NCBI GenBank assembly: GCA_035222895.1
Contig: JAVYIG010007196.1
Span: forward strand, 1-64,000
Direction of reading: 5' to 3'
Length of the DNA: 64,000 nt
Source of the DNA: Strongylocentrotus droebachiensis
Lineage: Eukaryota > Echinodermata > Echinoidea > Camarodonta > Strongylocentrotidae
The notes under the pieces are model-generated. The model was given only the letters and a program-made list of their open reading frames with translations, ran no database searches and was not told the origin of the DNA. Shown here piece after piece: positions 35,725 through 46,189 of the stretch; the first letter of the stretch is position 1, and each line of letters begins with the position of its first letter. The translations under genes were made by a program, and so were the position numbers.

Positions 35725-36359
35725 AATGACGTCACAGACTCATGAGTGATCGAGTTGCCAATTTGTCTTGTGATTTTCAAAGTTTTTCATGTCATTAAAA
35801 ATTCAAAACTTTCTTATTAATTAGCCACATGGCCCCGAATATATGTAGAAAATATTTATTGAAAACGTACATTTCTGAACAAATAAAGAAAAAAGGAGTG
35901 CTCCAATAATCTACGCGACCCACATCCTTGCCCCTCCCCCCCCCCCCCAAAAAAAAAAAAATCAGTACGACCACGCTGCGCCATTCGGTCCACCCTCCCT
36001 GCAATATTCCAGTACCAATATTAATTGGTACGAGTAAACAGCGGGGGCTAGGGTACGTCGCCGCCCCCACAAATAAAAAAATACACAAAGAAAATGCAAT
36101 AAATTATCAATAATTCATTGCATTTGGCCTCGACCCCTAAGATAAACAAATCCTCTATGTGGGCATGCCTTGAACCATAATGCATAGCCCTACAGAGTTC
36201 CTATTTAACTAACATCTACATTATTATAAGAACAGTTTCATTATCAAATCGAATAAACACTTATACAGATAATGTGATATATGTTTTGTTCTTATATATA
36301 AGTACACATCATATTCATACCTAATATGGTGATTCGTTATACCTTAACTCTAAATTAGA

Positions 36360-37260
36360 CCTTCATTGTTTAGACAATCTCATCTAAACGCGCTAATCTA
36401 TTATCCTCTCAGATTTAGAAATAATAATACTAACATAGAAATATGTTGTATTAATTCCTCCAGCACACAACACATACATAATCTCAGGTGTAAATATCGT
36501 TTAGGAAAACGAGCTTATCAATCAATACTGCAATCTGCATGTGATTCACCTATAATTATTGCACTATTATTATGCTTCGACTAGCCATATGACATATACA
36601 TAGAAATACAAAGGAATACTCATAAACTATATCCAAGAACCCACTATTATAATTATTATTATTATATACAAGACAAGAAATATAGACTAAAGAATATTGA
36701 TTGTCTCTAAGAAATTTGATAACTTTCACTTATGCAATATACAGCAATACATGTTGTATTATAAGCCAATCAACATCCAAACATCAACCTTTAAATACAA
36801 TTAGGCCTATGGAATATTATGAGCAGGTTCATTCGATTGAAAACTACCAAATAATAATGGTCAGACAATCCCTTGTGCCAAGCAATTGCTAACTCTTCAC
36901 AGTGTTTCCAACTTCTAATCTGAGCTCTTAATTTAAGCAAACATGCCTCCTATCACTAATCCCCCTGTCCTAGCCCAATGGAGCGTGTTGCTCAACAACA
37001 CAACATGACAGAAAGGGAGAGTGTGTGTGTGTTCCCCTACCACGAGTGAGGGTTGACCTCTGTACAGATTGACACAAGAGAGACAAGGGAGAGATGGAAG
37101 AGGGGGAGAAAAATACTCTGTTGTTCCAACACTATGTATCTACACTGGATCATACACATTGTCACAATGGCACTGTTGCATAGTATATCACCTAATTTGC
37201 AATTATAGTAGGTTCTGAATGATAGATTGTAAATCAGGAAACTACCATTCATGATATTAG
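36360..37260 (+). repeat. Inverted-repeat module M, copy 2
   Basis: Forward arm of a long inverted repeat with 37916-38660; about 0.65 kb lies between the arms. Part of the duplicated block. Confidence 0.8.
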
Positions 37261-37589
37261 ACTTACCTTTTCTTTATCAACCCTAGACTAGCTTATAGTA
37301 TTTACATACTCCAATACTAGGTGAGGATAAACGTTTATATAGCAGTTAGGTATACTCGTTTATAATTTGACATACTATTATTTGCATCAGAAAGTTCCAA
37401 CCTCAATAGAAGTACTCTTACAATTATTTTCTGACATAGAAATCAAGTACCACGTGCGTCGATCACCACGTGCCCGGCACATTTTTGCTTGTCTGCGCTG
37501 CATGCACCCCCTGTCCAAACACACACATACAAGGTATCTGATTGGTCGATCAATTCCAGACGCATGCGCAGTAAACATCATCCGTCTGG

Positions 37590-37744
37590 AAAAGGGCACA
37601 CGTGTGCTAATAAACTAGCAGGCGTGTGCTATAACACCTTGCACACGTCTGCTAAATAACATGCGGTGATTGGTCAATTTAGCAGACGTGTGCGCGTTCT
37701 ATACGTCTGGGGCATGTGAATAAAGTCTCCAACGGCTTTCCATA
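37590..37744 (+). promoter_or_regulatory. CCAAT/E-box-rich repeat module, copy 2
   Basis: Same motif content as 32395-32548 with a few substitutions (AACATGCGGTGATTGGTC). The two upstream CACGTG E-boxes are at about 37451-37473. Motif-based inference only. Confidence 0.3.
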
Positions 37745-37790
37745 TACGCGTGGTTCTGTCATAACGTACGCGTGGTTGTGTTACTTTAAA
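37745..37790 (+). repeat. Two units of the TACGCGTGG minisatellite
   Basis: TACGCGTGGTTCTGTCATAA and a second, decayed unit. The same sequence forms the large array at 48945-49600. Confidence 0.8.
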
Positions 37791-37915
37791 CACAGATGTT
37801 GGAATGGCCAATCAAATTTCTCGTTATATTCGTGGCACAGGCCCGAGTGTTCCCTGTGTTTGAGGGTGATGAGAAGAGGGAGGGAAAAGGGAAATATAAT
37901 ATGGTATAGTTAGTT

Positions 37916-38660
37916 ACCTGATTTACAATCTATCTTTCACAACTTACTCTTAATTGCAAATTAGGTGAATATATATACTATGCAACAGTGCCGTTGTGTA
38001 AATGTGTAGGCCTATGGTCCAGTGTAGATACATAGCGTTGAAACAACAGAGTATAATACATGCACTGTATGTTATGTGTAGTATCTCTCCCTTATCTTTC
38101 TGTACAGATGTCAACCCTCCCTCTTGGTAGGGGAACACACACACACTCTCTCTCCCTATCTCCCTCTCTTTCTCTCTCTCCCTTCCTTCCCTAGTATTCT
38201 CGTTCATTCTGTGTTCACTCTAGGACAGGGGGATTAGTGGTAGGAGGCATGTTTGCTTAAGAGCTCAGATTGTAAGTTGGAAACACTGAGTTTGCATTTG
38301 CCAGGCATAAGGGATTGTCTGAACAGGGAGGTGTTTTTATTTGCTAGTTTCAATATAATACACCTGCTAATAATAGTTGTATTTGTATTTCAAGATCAAT
38401 ATTCTTTATTCTATATTTCTGGTCTTGTATATAGTTCATGATTATTCTTTTCTGTTTATATGTCATGGGTAGTCTAAGCATAATAGTGGTGCATTAATTA
38501 ATAGGACTGAATCATGCAGATCGATGGTAGTATTGATTGATAAGCTCGTTTTCCGAAAACGATATTAACACCGGAGAGTACGTATATGCTGTGTGCTTGA
38601 AGGATACAACATATTGTCTATTATCCTCTCAGATTTATATTATATTTCTATAAATATGAG
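37916..38660 (-). repeat. Inverted-repeat module M, diverged inverted copy
   Basis: Reverse complement of 36360-37260, recognisable through GATTTACAATCTATC, CAACAGTGCCGTTG, GGGGATTAGTGGTAGGAGGC and GATAAGCTCGTTTTCCG. It is much more diverged than the two direct copies are from each other, so it is an older feature. Confidence 0.8.
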
Positions 38661-38670
38661 AGGATAATAG
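38618..38670. repeat. 22-bp stem hairpin at the end of module M
   Basis: CTATTATCCTCTCAGATTTA at 38618 pairs with TAAATATGAGAGGATAATAG ending at 38670; one mismatch, 9-base loop. It lies at the junction between module M and the tandem array. Confidence 0.75.
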
Positions 38671-38679
38671 ATAAGCATT

Positions 38680-40080
38680 TTGACCTGGATGGTTAGGGGT
38701 TATCGGGATAGGCGGAGGAGGGGGGGGGGGCCGGGGTGGGTGGTGTGATATGAAGGGGTTTATAATACCTACTTCGTTTAAAGGGTTTTTATTAATTATG
38801 AACAATGGGTATAGGAATAATTGTTTGAAGGTGATGAGAAGGGGTGGGCATAGTCATGTAGCCTGGTTGGTCAGGGGCTATAACGTAAGGGGGCGGAGAG
38901 GGGCGTTAATGGGATTACTTCGTTTCAAGATTGTTTTAATATTAATTATGAACAGCGGGGCAGGATTGTTTGAGGGTGATGAGAAGGTAGCTAGCTGGTT
39001 GGTCAGGGGCGAGCGGGGGGCGGCGCTAATGGGATATAATTTAAGGGAGTGGGATATAATGTAATAATGGGATGCGGTGCCGGGGAAGGGGGCGTTAATG
39101 GATATAAAAGAGTGGATATATAATGGGATAATGAGAGAGGCCGGGTGCCGGGGAGGGGCGTTATGGGATCGATAAAGGCGTGGATATAAAGAAATACTGA
39201 TATAAAGGAGGTGGAGGGGGAGGGGTAGGGTGCCCGGGAGGAGCATTAATGAGATATAAAGGAGTGTATATTAATACCTACTTCGTTTTAAGGGGTTCTA
39301 TTAATCATGAACAGTGGGTAGGGTTGTTTGAGGTAGATGAGAAGGGGGCGGGCATATAGTGATGTAGACGTGATGGTTTGGTTTGGTGGAGAGGGGAAAG
39401 GGGGGGGGGGTTAAAGGGATACAAGCACTGTATAGTTTTGAGGTTTTTTAAATTATGAATAGAGGGCAGGATATTAGAGGGTGATGAGAGTTGGGTATTG
39501 TCATGTAGCCGCGATGGTTGCGGGCTTAGTGAAGGCAGGTGCGGCCCCCTGGCAAAAAAAAGTGTTAAAAAAGACGGGCCCCCATCCCTGGCTAAAAAAA
39601 GAAGGGGGAGGGGAGATGGTAACCATAATTTTACCTTCAAAAACAAAAAATTAAGTGCTTGCCCCTTCCCCTCCCCACCCCCCGCATATTCGAGGCAATT
39701 TTTTTCTTCATGTAAACAAACAAAAATAGTGCTCTTTACCCCACCCCTCCCCCCCCCCCCCCCCCTCGCTTATTCCCGACCGGCTGATCCGTCGCAAAAT
39801 ATTTTCTAACGAATGAAGCCCCCCTCGCCCCTGCTCGCAGATGGCTGAATCCGCCACTGGTGGAGGTGTGGGGGTCACGGGGATATCAAGGAGTTTATTA
39901 CCTAATTGGTTTGAAGGAGTTTCATTACTTAGGAACAGTGGATAGGAATGTTTTTGGATGATGAGAATGGGATGGGCATAGCAATGAAGCCTTGGTGGTT
40001 AGGGGCTAAGCGGGAGAAGAAGGGGTTTAAAGAGATATAGAAATTGCTACTATTATCTTTTTAGTGTGTATGTTTTAATT
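38680..40080 (+). repeat. Tandem array A, GC-rich unit, about six diverged units
   Basis: Recurring order: ACCTACTTCGTTTAAAGG, TTATGAACAGTGGG, TTGAAGGTGATGAGAA, TAGCCTGGTTGGTCAGGGGC, GGGGCGTTAATGGGATATAA. It is the reverse complement of array B at 46190-48810. One unit is interrupted by a hAT-like insertion. Confidence 0.8.
39536..39859. mobile_element. hAT-like insertion within array A
   Basis: CAGGTGCGGCCCCCTGGC at the left and GCTGAATCCGCCACTG at the right are worn hAT-type ends bounding C/A-rich sequence unlike the surrounding array, which resumes on the far side. Flanking GTGAAGG and GTGGAGG may be a worn duplication. Confidence 0.5.
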
Positions 40081-40254
40081 GAGATTTTTGTTAAAAATAA
40101 TTAATCCAAATTAGAAGCATATTATAGTTGTAATGTGATGCAATTCATAACGCTTTGAATATGTGATTGATGTTAATACATATGGACAATTCCACGACAT
40201 AAGGGACAAAGATGTCATAAATTAAAAATACTTGATTCAGGTACCTCATATAGT

Positions 40255-41362
40255 CAGGGGCGGCGATCCGGGGGACGGGGGGGGGGGGGACACCTCCCTC
40301 CCCCCTCAATTTTTTTTAGGGGGATCGTCCTCCCTGAAAATTTGAAAAAGTGCAAAAAATAAGTGTATAGCAAATACTGACTAATTTAAGACTGCAACAA
40401 ACTTTAAGGCTCTGGAAGGCCCATGAGTGCAGCGTTTAGAGAAATAAAAATGCAAAATCTTCTCGCTCGGTAGCTACGCTCCCTCGTATAATATTCTTCA
40501 GAGTTTACAAGTAAATATTGTAGAAAAGTGAAGTATGAAAAATGTATATCGCATGTTATACTACTCATGTTTTGCTAAGGAATGTAATTTGTTAATACAT
40601 CAAAGCTTCAAAAACCTGTGAGGGGATAGTCACTTCCGTCATCGTCACCCCTCTCGTTCACTGTGCTCCTCGCACTGGCGTAATGATGGGGGGGGGGGGA
40701 GCTTGGGGCAGTTGCCCCCCGAATAAAATTCAAACGTGGTTTATTTCTAATTCGATACCAGTGATTTACAAATGTTGCTGAAATGGCATGGTTTTTCCCT
40801 GAACTTTCGGGGGCTCTGCCCCTTGGACCCCACTAAGGGCCCTAAGGCTTGCCCCTGGTTGCTCATCTGACCGTAATGAAATGCCTAAAAAACTCTGAGC
40901 TTTCGGGGGTCCGCCCCCTGGACCCCACCAGGGGCCCTGAGGCGAGCCCCTGGATGCTTATCTGACCGTAATTATATGCCTAAAAAACCTGAGCTTCCGG
41001 GGGCTCCGCCTCTGGACCCCAACAGGTCCCTTAAGGCGGGCCCCGGATGCTCATCTATCCGTTATTAAATGCTTAAAACCCCGCCCCATGACCCCCGCCG
41101 GGGCTTTGTGACTTGACCTTAAGCCAATTTACGCTCCACTTATTTTTTTTTAGCCCCCCCCCCTTTGAAAAACGTTCCGCGGGGCCTGTATGTACCATGT
41201 AAAAGTTGGTGTGATGCTGAATTTTGTCTGCCCCCCCCCAAAAAAAAAATAATAATAATAACAACAACAACAACAACAACAACACGTTTTTGCTCATTAC
41301 TACACTGCTCCCCGTCCCTAGCTTTTCGTCCTCCCGGTCATGAAAATAAATCACCGCCCCTG
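40255..41362. mobile_element. hAT element, 1108 bp, perfect 8-bp target duplication
   Basis: CAGGGGCGGCGATCC at the left and TCACCGCCCCTG at the right. CATATAGT is repeated exactly at 40247-40254 and 41363-41370. Inside are three direct units of CTGAGCTTCCGGGGGCTCCG / GACCCCAC / TCTGACCGTAATTA (about 40800-41090) and a C9-A9-(AAT)n-(AAC)n tract. No transposase. Confidence 0.85.
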
Positions 41363-41572
41363 CATATAGTTACACAATACTTGAGTTGAGTTTTAAGAAT
41401 TGTTATATTTTGTACAAATGGCGGCCCTTTATATATTCAAAATGGCTGCCGTATTTTTTCAATCACATGGATAAAGTTACCAGAGAAAAACTTTACCAAA
41501 TATTATAAGGAGAAAAAATAATTAACAAATCTGACCATAATCTTGATTAGATTTACCATGGAAGATAGTATA

Positions 41573-41640
41573 TCTGCAAAGCGCTTAGAGACATTGTATT
41601 AAGCGCTATATAAAAGTGGAATATTATATTAAAGTAAATT
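41573..41640 (+). mobile_element. SINE/LINE 3' tail
   Basis: GCAAAGCGCTTAGAGACATTG followed by AAGCGCTATATAAAAG, the same tail as at 21282-21350. Confidence 0.55.
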
Positions 41641-41676
41641 ACCACAAACATGGGTATTCCAAAAGGAGGTGATATA

Positions 41677-42125
41677 CAGTGCGTCCAATAAAAACGAAAC
41701 CGAGAATTATCGATGCATTATCATAACTTAATCACAATTATAATTAATAAAAAAAAAACATTTTTGTAAAGCTTAGATCCTCTTCTTTCATTTTGATGCA
41801 GCTCATATGATGCATATTTCACGCATGAGTGATTGAAAACAATTTGAAGAGAGGGTACCAAAAGGTCATTTGGCGAACGATATTTGAATGTATTTCAAAG
41901 AGAAAATCATATTTCTAGAAAGTACATTTTCTGCCCTTTCATATGACACCTCAATCAGGAAAAATGAGCCAGGAATAACAAAGTTATGTTGTTTCAAGTA
42001 GGGCCTAATGCTTGCATTTTCATAATTTGATTAACAAATTCGTTTTCACTGGCTGCCTGCCGCAGCAACAAACAGAGTTGACAAAAGACTTAATTCCATT
42101 TTGTTGACGATCAGCCAGCATGAAG
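41677..42125 (+). mobile_element. Dispersed repeat starting CAGTGCGTCCAATAAAAAC, copy 2
   Basis: Homologous to 15221-15665 from its first base, again directly after TA (41675-41676). The shared start at a TA supports this as a genuine left terminus. Confidence 0.65.
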
Positions 42126-42329
42126 TCTTTCGTCTTCTTTTTTGACTAATTTATAAACGGGTAATCCCCCCCCCCCTCTCCTCGAGCATACGCAGAACAA
42201 ACTTATGTGTAAATGGGCGTTTCACCTGGTCGTCACATCCCAGTTTCATACTATAACATTTAGAGTAAGTGAGCACTTTCGAGATGTGCTGCTCAGTCTG
42301 CTTTTTAGTGGATTTTTCCCATAAGTTCT

Positions 42330-42770
42330 TTTAATAATAATAATACATATGATTTATAAGGCGCCAAATCCACTTGACAGTCAAATGCTCAAGGCGCAGC
42401 TTGTGCAAAGGATGAAATACATACATGATACATTTATACAAAGTGCGATAGGAAGGTACAGACATGAAAGGTTATGGTAATCAATTATAAGCTAAATTAA
42501 ACAGATATTTCTTAAGATTGTTTTTTAACACTTCAGCAAAACTGCTATTCTTGACCCATTGAGGGAGAGTATTCCATAATGAAGGCCCAGCATGAACGAA
42601 GGTTCGCTCCCCCCACTTTGTTTTAACCCTAGGAGTAATTGGTAAGCCAGAGTTTTGAGAACGTAGCTGTCTAGAAGGAAAGTAATGCTTAATCAAGCCG
42701 ATGTTATACTGCGGAGCAGAGCCATGTATACAGTGAAATAATAGCAAATAGCAGCAATTTCCAATTTACA
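42330..42770 (-). mobile_element. LINE 3' end (RT ORF C-terminus and tail)
   Basis: On the minus strand, 42747-42481 reads LLFHCIHGSAPQYN...PRVKTKWGERTFVHAGPSLWNTLP...LKKYLFN and then a stop. This is the typical carboxy end of CR1/L2/Rex-type RT ORFs. It is followed by an untranslated GGCGCCTTATAAATCATATG and an (ATT)n tail near 42333-42345. 5' truncated. Confidence 0.8.
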
Positions 42771-42926
42771 TCATTGTTACAAACTGATGGGTTTTACATA
42801 TTTTAAAGAGGCCTAAGTAGTAAGTACAATGAGAAATACAAGAAAGCGTGCAACGCAAAAGGAATTCCTCTTGTCACTTTTTTTTCTTTCTTACAAGATT
42901 ATGCATAGTCGTGATGACCGTCTATT

Positions 42927-42983
42927 CAGGTGCGGATCCAGGGGAAGTGCAAGCGGGCCTTGCCCCCCCCCCCCCCCCACACC

Positions 42984-43015
<32 letters not shown>

Positions 43016-44720
43016 AGGAAAAGAAGGGAAAGAGAGAGAGGAGAGAAAGGGAAAGAAAGAAGAAGAAGAAAAGAAAAAGGGGAAGAAGGAGATCGGGGGG
43101 GGGGTCGAAAGGGCCTTGCCCCCCAGCTGTTACCCACCCTCCCTCCTCCCATCAAGAAAAAAAGAGGAAGAAGAAAAGAAAAAAGCGGGATATACAGTTA
43201 TCAATTTTCCCGTCAACAAGTAGTAGTTCGGGTCGCCAAAAGGCCCTTGCCCTCAACCCCAACCCCAAAAAGGGGGAAGGGAAAAGAAAAGAGGAGAGCT
43301 AAAAGGGAACACTAAAAAGAGGAAGAAGAAAAGAAAAGGAGAGGAGAACGGTTGCGATTAATCCCGCCAACAACGTGTGGATCGGGGGGGGGCGAAAGGC
43401 CCTTGCCTCACCCCCCCCCCCCCATCAAACCTAAAACAGAGGAAAGGAAGGGAAGGGAAGGAAAAGAGGAGAAAAGGGGAAAGAAAAAAAGAGAGAAAGA
43501 AGAAGGTATAGGGGGAGATCAGTTGCGATTTTCCCCGCCAACAAGGTGTAGATCGGGGGTGGGCTTATTGGAGGGGGGGGGGGGGGGGACAGATGCCTCC
43601 CAAATATTATTTAAACGTGGTTTATTCTAATTCGCTACCGGTGATTTACAAATGTTGCTGAAATAACATAATTTCCCGACATTTTTCCTCAATCTTTAGT
43701 AAATTATACTTTTGTATGCGTTTGTTGGAAAATGGCAAATTCCTAAGGAAAGAAAGAAAGAATAGTGACCTGCCTTTGTCACAAAATAATGAGGTGTCAA
43801 CATTTGCTCTTCTGACCGTGATTAAATACATAAAACCCCTTAAGCTTCCGGGGGCTCTGCCCACTGGATTCCACCTAGGGCTCATCTGACGGTAATTAAA
43901 TGCCTAAAACCCCTGAGCTCCTGTTCGCTCCGCCCCCTGGCCCCACACCAATTAGTGACCTGCCAGTGTCACAAATAAGGTATCAAAATATGCTCATCTG
44001 ACCGTAATTACATGCATAAAACCCCTGAGCTTCCAGGGCTCCGCCCCCTCGACCCCGTCAAGGGCCCTAAGGCGGCCCCTGCATGCTCGTCTGACAATTA
44101 TAAAATGCTTAAAACCCCTGAGCTTCTGGAGGCTCCGTCTCCTTGACCCCACGCCAATTCGTGACCTGACGGTGTCACAAATAAGATATCAAAATATGCT
44201 CATCTGACGGTAATTTTAATGTATAGAACCCCTGAGCTTCTGGGGGCTCCGCCCCCTGGGTCACACGTTAATTCGTGACCTGCCAGTGTCACAAATAAGT
44301 TATCAAAATATGCTCAACTGACGGTAATTTAATGTATAAAACCCCTGAGCTTCTGGGATCTCCGCCCCCTGGACCCCACACCAATTTATGTCCAGCTGGA
44401 AGTGTCACAAATAAGGTATCAACAGAAGCTCATCTGACCGTAATTAAATGCCTATACCCCCTGAGCTGCTGGGGGCTCCACCCCTTAAACCCCGCCGGGG
44501 CTTCGCCCCAGACACAACGTCAATGTACGCCACGCTCTACCTGATCCTAAATACCACCCCACCTACTTAGAAAAACGTTCAGCGGGGCCTGCATGAAAGA
44601 GTGGGGTGATGCGGATTTTTTTTTGTCTACCCCCCCCCCAAAAAAAAAAACCACTATATTTTGGCTCGCATAATTTCAAATTTGGGCGCCACCCCCTAAG
44701 AAATCCTGGATTTCCATACA
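42927..44720 (+). mobile_element. hAT-family element with internal tandem units, right end worn
   Basis: The left terminus is CAGGTGCGGATCCAGG. Then come three or four GA-rich units headed by CGAAAGG-CCTTGCC, the TTTACAAATGTTGCTGAAAT body, and about six direct units (43780-44540) of ACCCCTGAGCTTCTGGGGGC / GTGACCTGCCAGTGTCAC / CATCTGACCGTAATTAAATG. It ends at AAGAAATCCTGGATTTCC, a mutated right terminus. The long plus-strand open frames (42829-43315) fall in the purine-rich units and are not genes. Confidence 0.65.
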
Positions 44721-45762
44721 TCCCCAATTAATTGCAAGAAATATATAAAGAAACCAATTCAATTTTAACGGCATGTTAGCCCGGCATATTAACCAGGCAT
44801 ATTAGTCATATAATTATGTAATAGAGAGAAAAAACAGTCATTCAAACCCCGAAATAGCCTACAACATACTAATAATAGCTCTATCCAGGTGCGGATACAG
44901 GGGAGGGGGGGGGGGGCGACGGCCTAGAAACCCGGCCAGAAACACGAGTTCGAAGTGAACCCACGGCCCTCACTTATTCGTATATAGGCCAAGGTCCCGC
45001 GGTTCAGCTAGCCATTCTCCGAGATTTGGGTTTTAGGTCTATCTGATTGAAACAAAGTGCCGATGATCGCTTTACAATAGGGCGTACAAGTTACAACGTT
45101 CAAAAGTATGTCAGGACTCAGTTAGCTTAAGGTCCATCTGTTTTTTGAAAAAGTATGTTAAAGAGAAATAGAAAGAAACCAACCAAGGACAAGGCCCCGG
45201 CAAGAACTCATTTTTTAAACTGCAAAATGCGAGACCACATTTACCTAGAAAAAAGCGCGAAAAAATAGCAAATGCGAGAAGTAAGGACACGAGTGCATCG
45301 ACAAGCATGTCGGCAAAGCTTCCGAATTCTGCAGTTTGTGGATTCACAAAATCAGTTCCGTAAAAGCGATCTTAAAAGCCTAATTTGTTCAGGAAATTAC
45401 ACACTTTTTTTGTGTAATCTGGGTAAAAACACTCTATTCAGTTGTATAGGTGCGCAAAAGACGAACTGTCGGTCTAAATTTTTCTTTTTCAATCTGCGTA
45501 TAATTATATGCAAATTATTTCGAACAAAATTAGTCTCATGCACATCGTTTATAAGTGTCACATATGGGTCGTTACTGTTACACTTTATAGACAGATTGGA
45601 TAAATGTGTAAATCATTAAAATTATAATCATTATACGATGCGAAAATGATTCTTCTCCAGCTTTCTAAAACCAACTTGGGAATTACTTACCGCTTTTGCA
45701 TAATTTGTGCGTGAGATTTGGTTTTTTTCTTCTTATAAGTGCCCCTTTACATCTCCGATGAG
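44721..45762. other. Intergenic; a lone hAT-type left end at about 44887
   Basis: CAGGTGCGGATACAGGGGAG at about 44887 is another hAT-like left terminus without a visible partner. The plus frame 45272-45619 (115 residues) has no recognisable domain and no splice or codon signature, so it is not called. Confidence 0.35.
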
Positions 45763-45910
45763 CAGGCACGTAGCCACGGGGGGGGGGGGAGCACGTGCCC
45801 CCCAAAAAATTCAAGATCGGTTGAACTTGTTTAGACCCCTTTTTTTACCTCGATCGATTACATGTATGTGCCCCCCCCCCCCTCAACATCAAACTCTGGC
45901 TACGTGCCTG
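45763..45910. mobile_element. hAT MITE, 148 bp
   Basis: CAGGCACGTAGCCACGG at the left and CTCTGGCTACGTGCCTG at the right. Flanks are CCGATGAG (45755-45762) and CCGATAAG (45911-45918), a near-perfect octamer duplication. The centre is C- and G-tract sequence. Confidence 0.75.
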
Positions 45911-46189
45911 CCGATAAGTGAATGCCCTTATTTAAATAATAGAGGTGCCCCCTTTAATTCTTTAATAAACACCCCTTTTCATCTCTGACAAGTGTCCCTT
46001 TTTTTACACGTGCGCCTTATCACACAATTAGTGCCATTTTCCTCCTGATAAATGCACTTTTCCGTTGTTGCTGGGGGGGGGGGGTATAGAGGCCTACGAT
46101 TACCGACAAAACTAACCACCAATTACCGACAAAAATATTTATGCCAACAAGTGTCCCAATGTCTACAAATTTAAGCATATAGACCCGTG

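Larger units (their letters stand above)
33697..37744 (+). repeat. Large duplicated block, copy 2 (~4.05 kb)
   Basis: Second copy of 28487-32548. It begins immediately after the gap and ends at TTTCCATA (37744), where it passes into the ACGCGTGG minisatellite while copy 1 passes into unrelated sequence. Either a true tandem duplication or two unmerged haplotypes placed in series. Confidence 0.95.

Noticed and set aside
42829..43315. Two overlapping plus-strand frames of ~155 residues
   Set aside because: Purine-rich low-complexity sequence inside a transposon; the two frames overlap and neither has a family signature.
45272..45619. 115-residue plus-strand frame
   Set aside because: No recognisable domain, no paralogue and no supporting splice or promoter signal.
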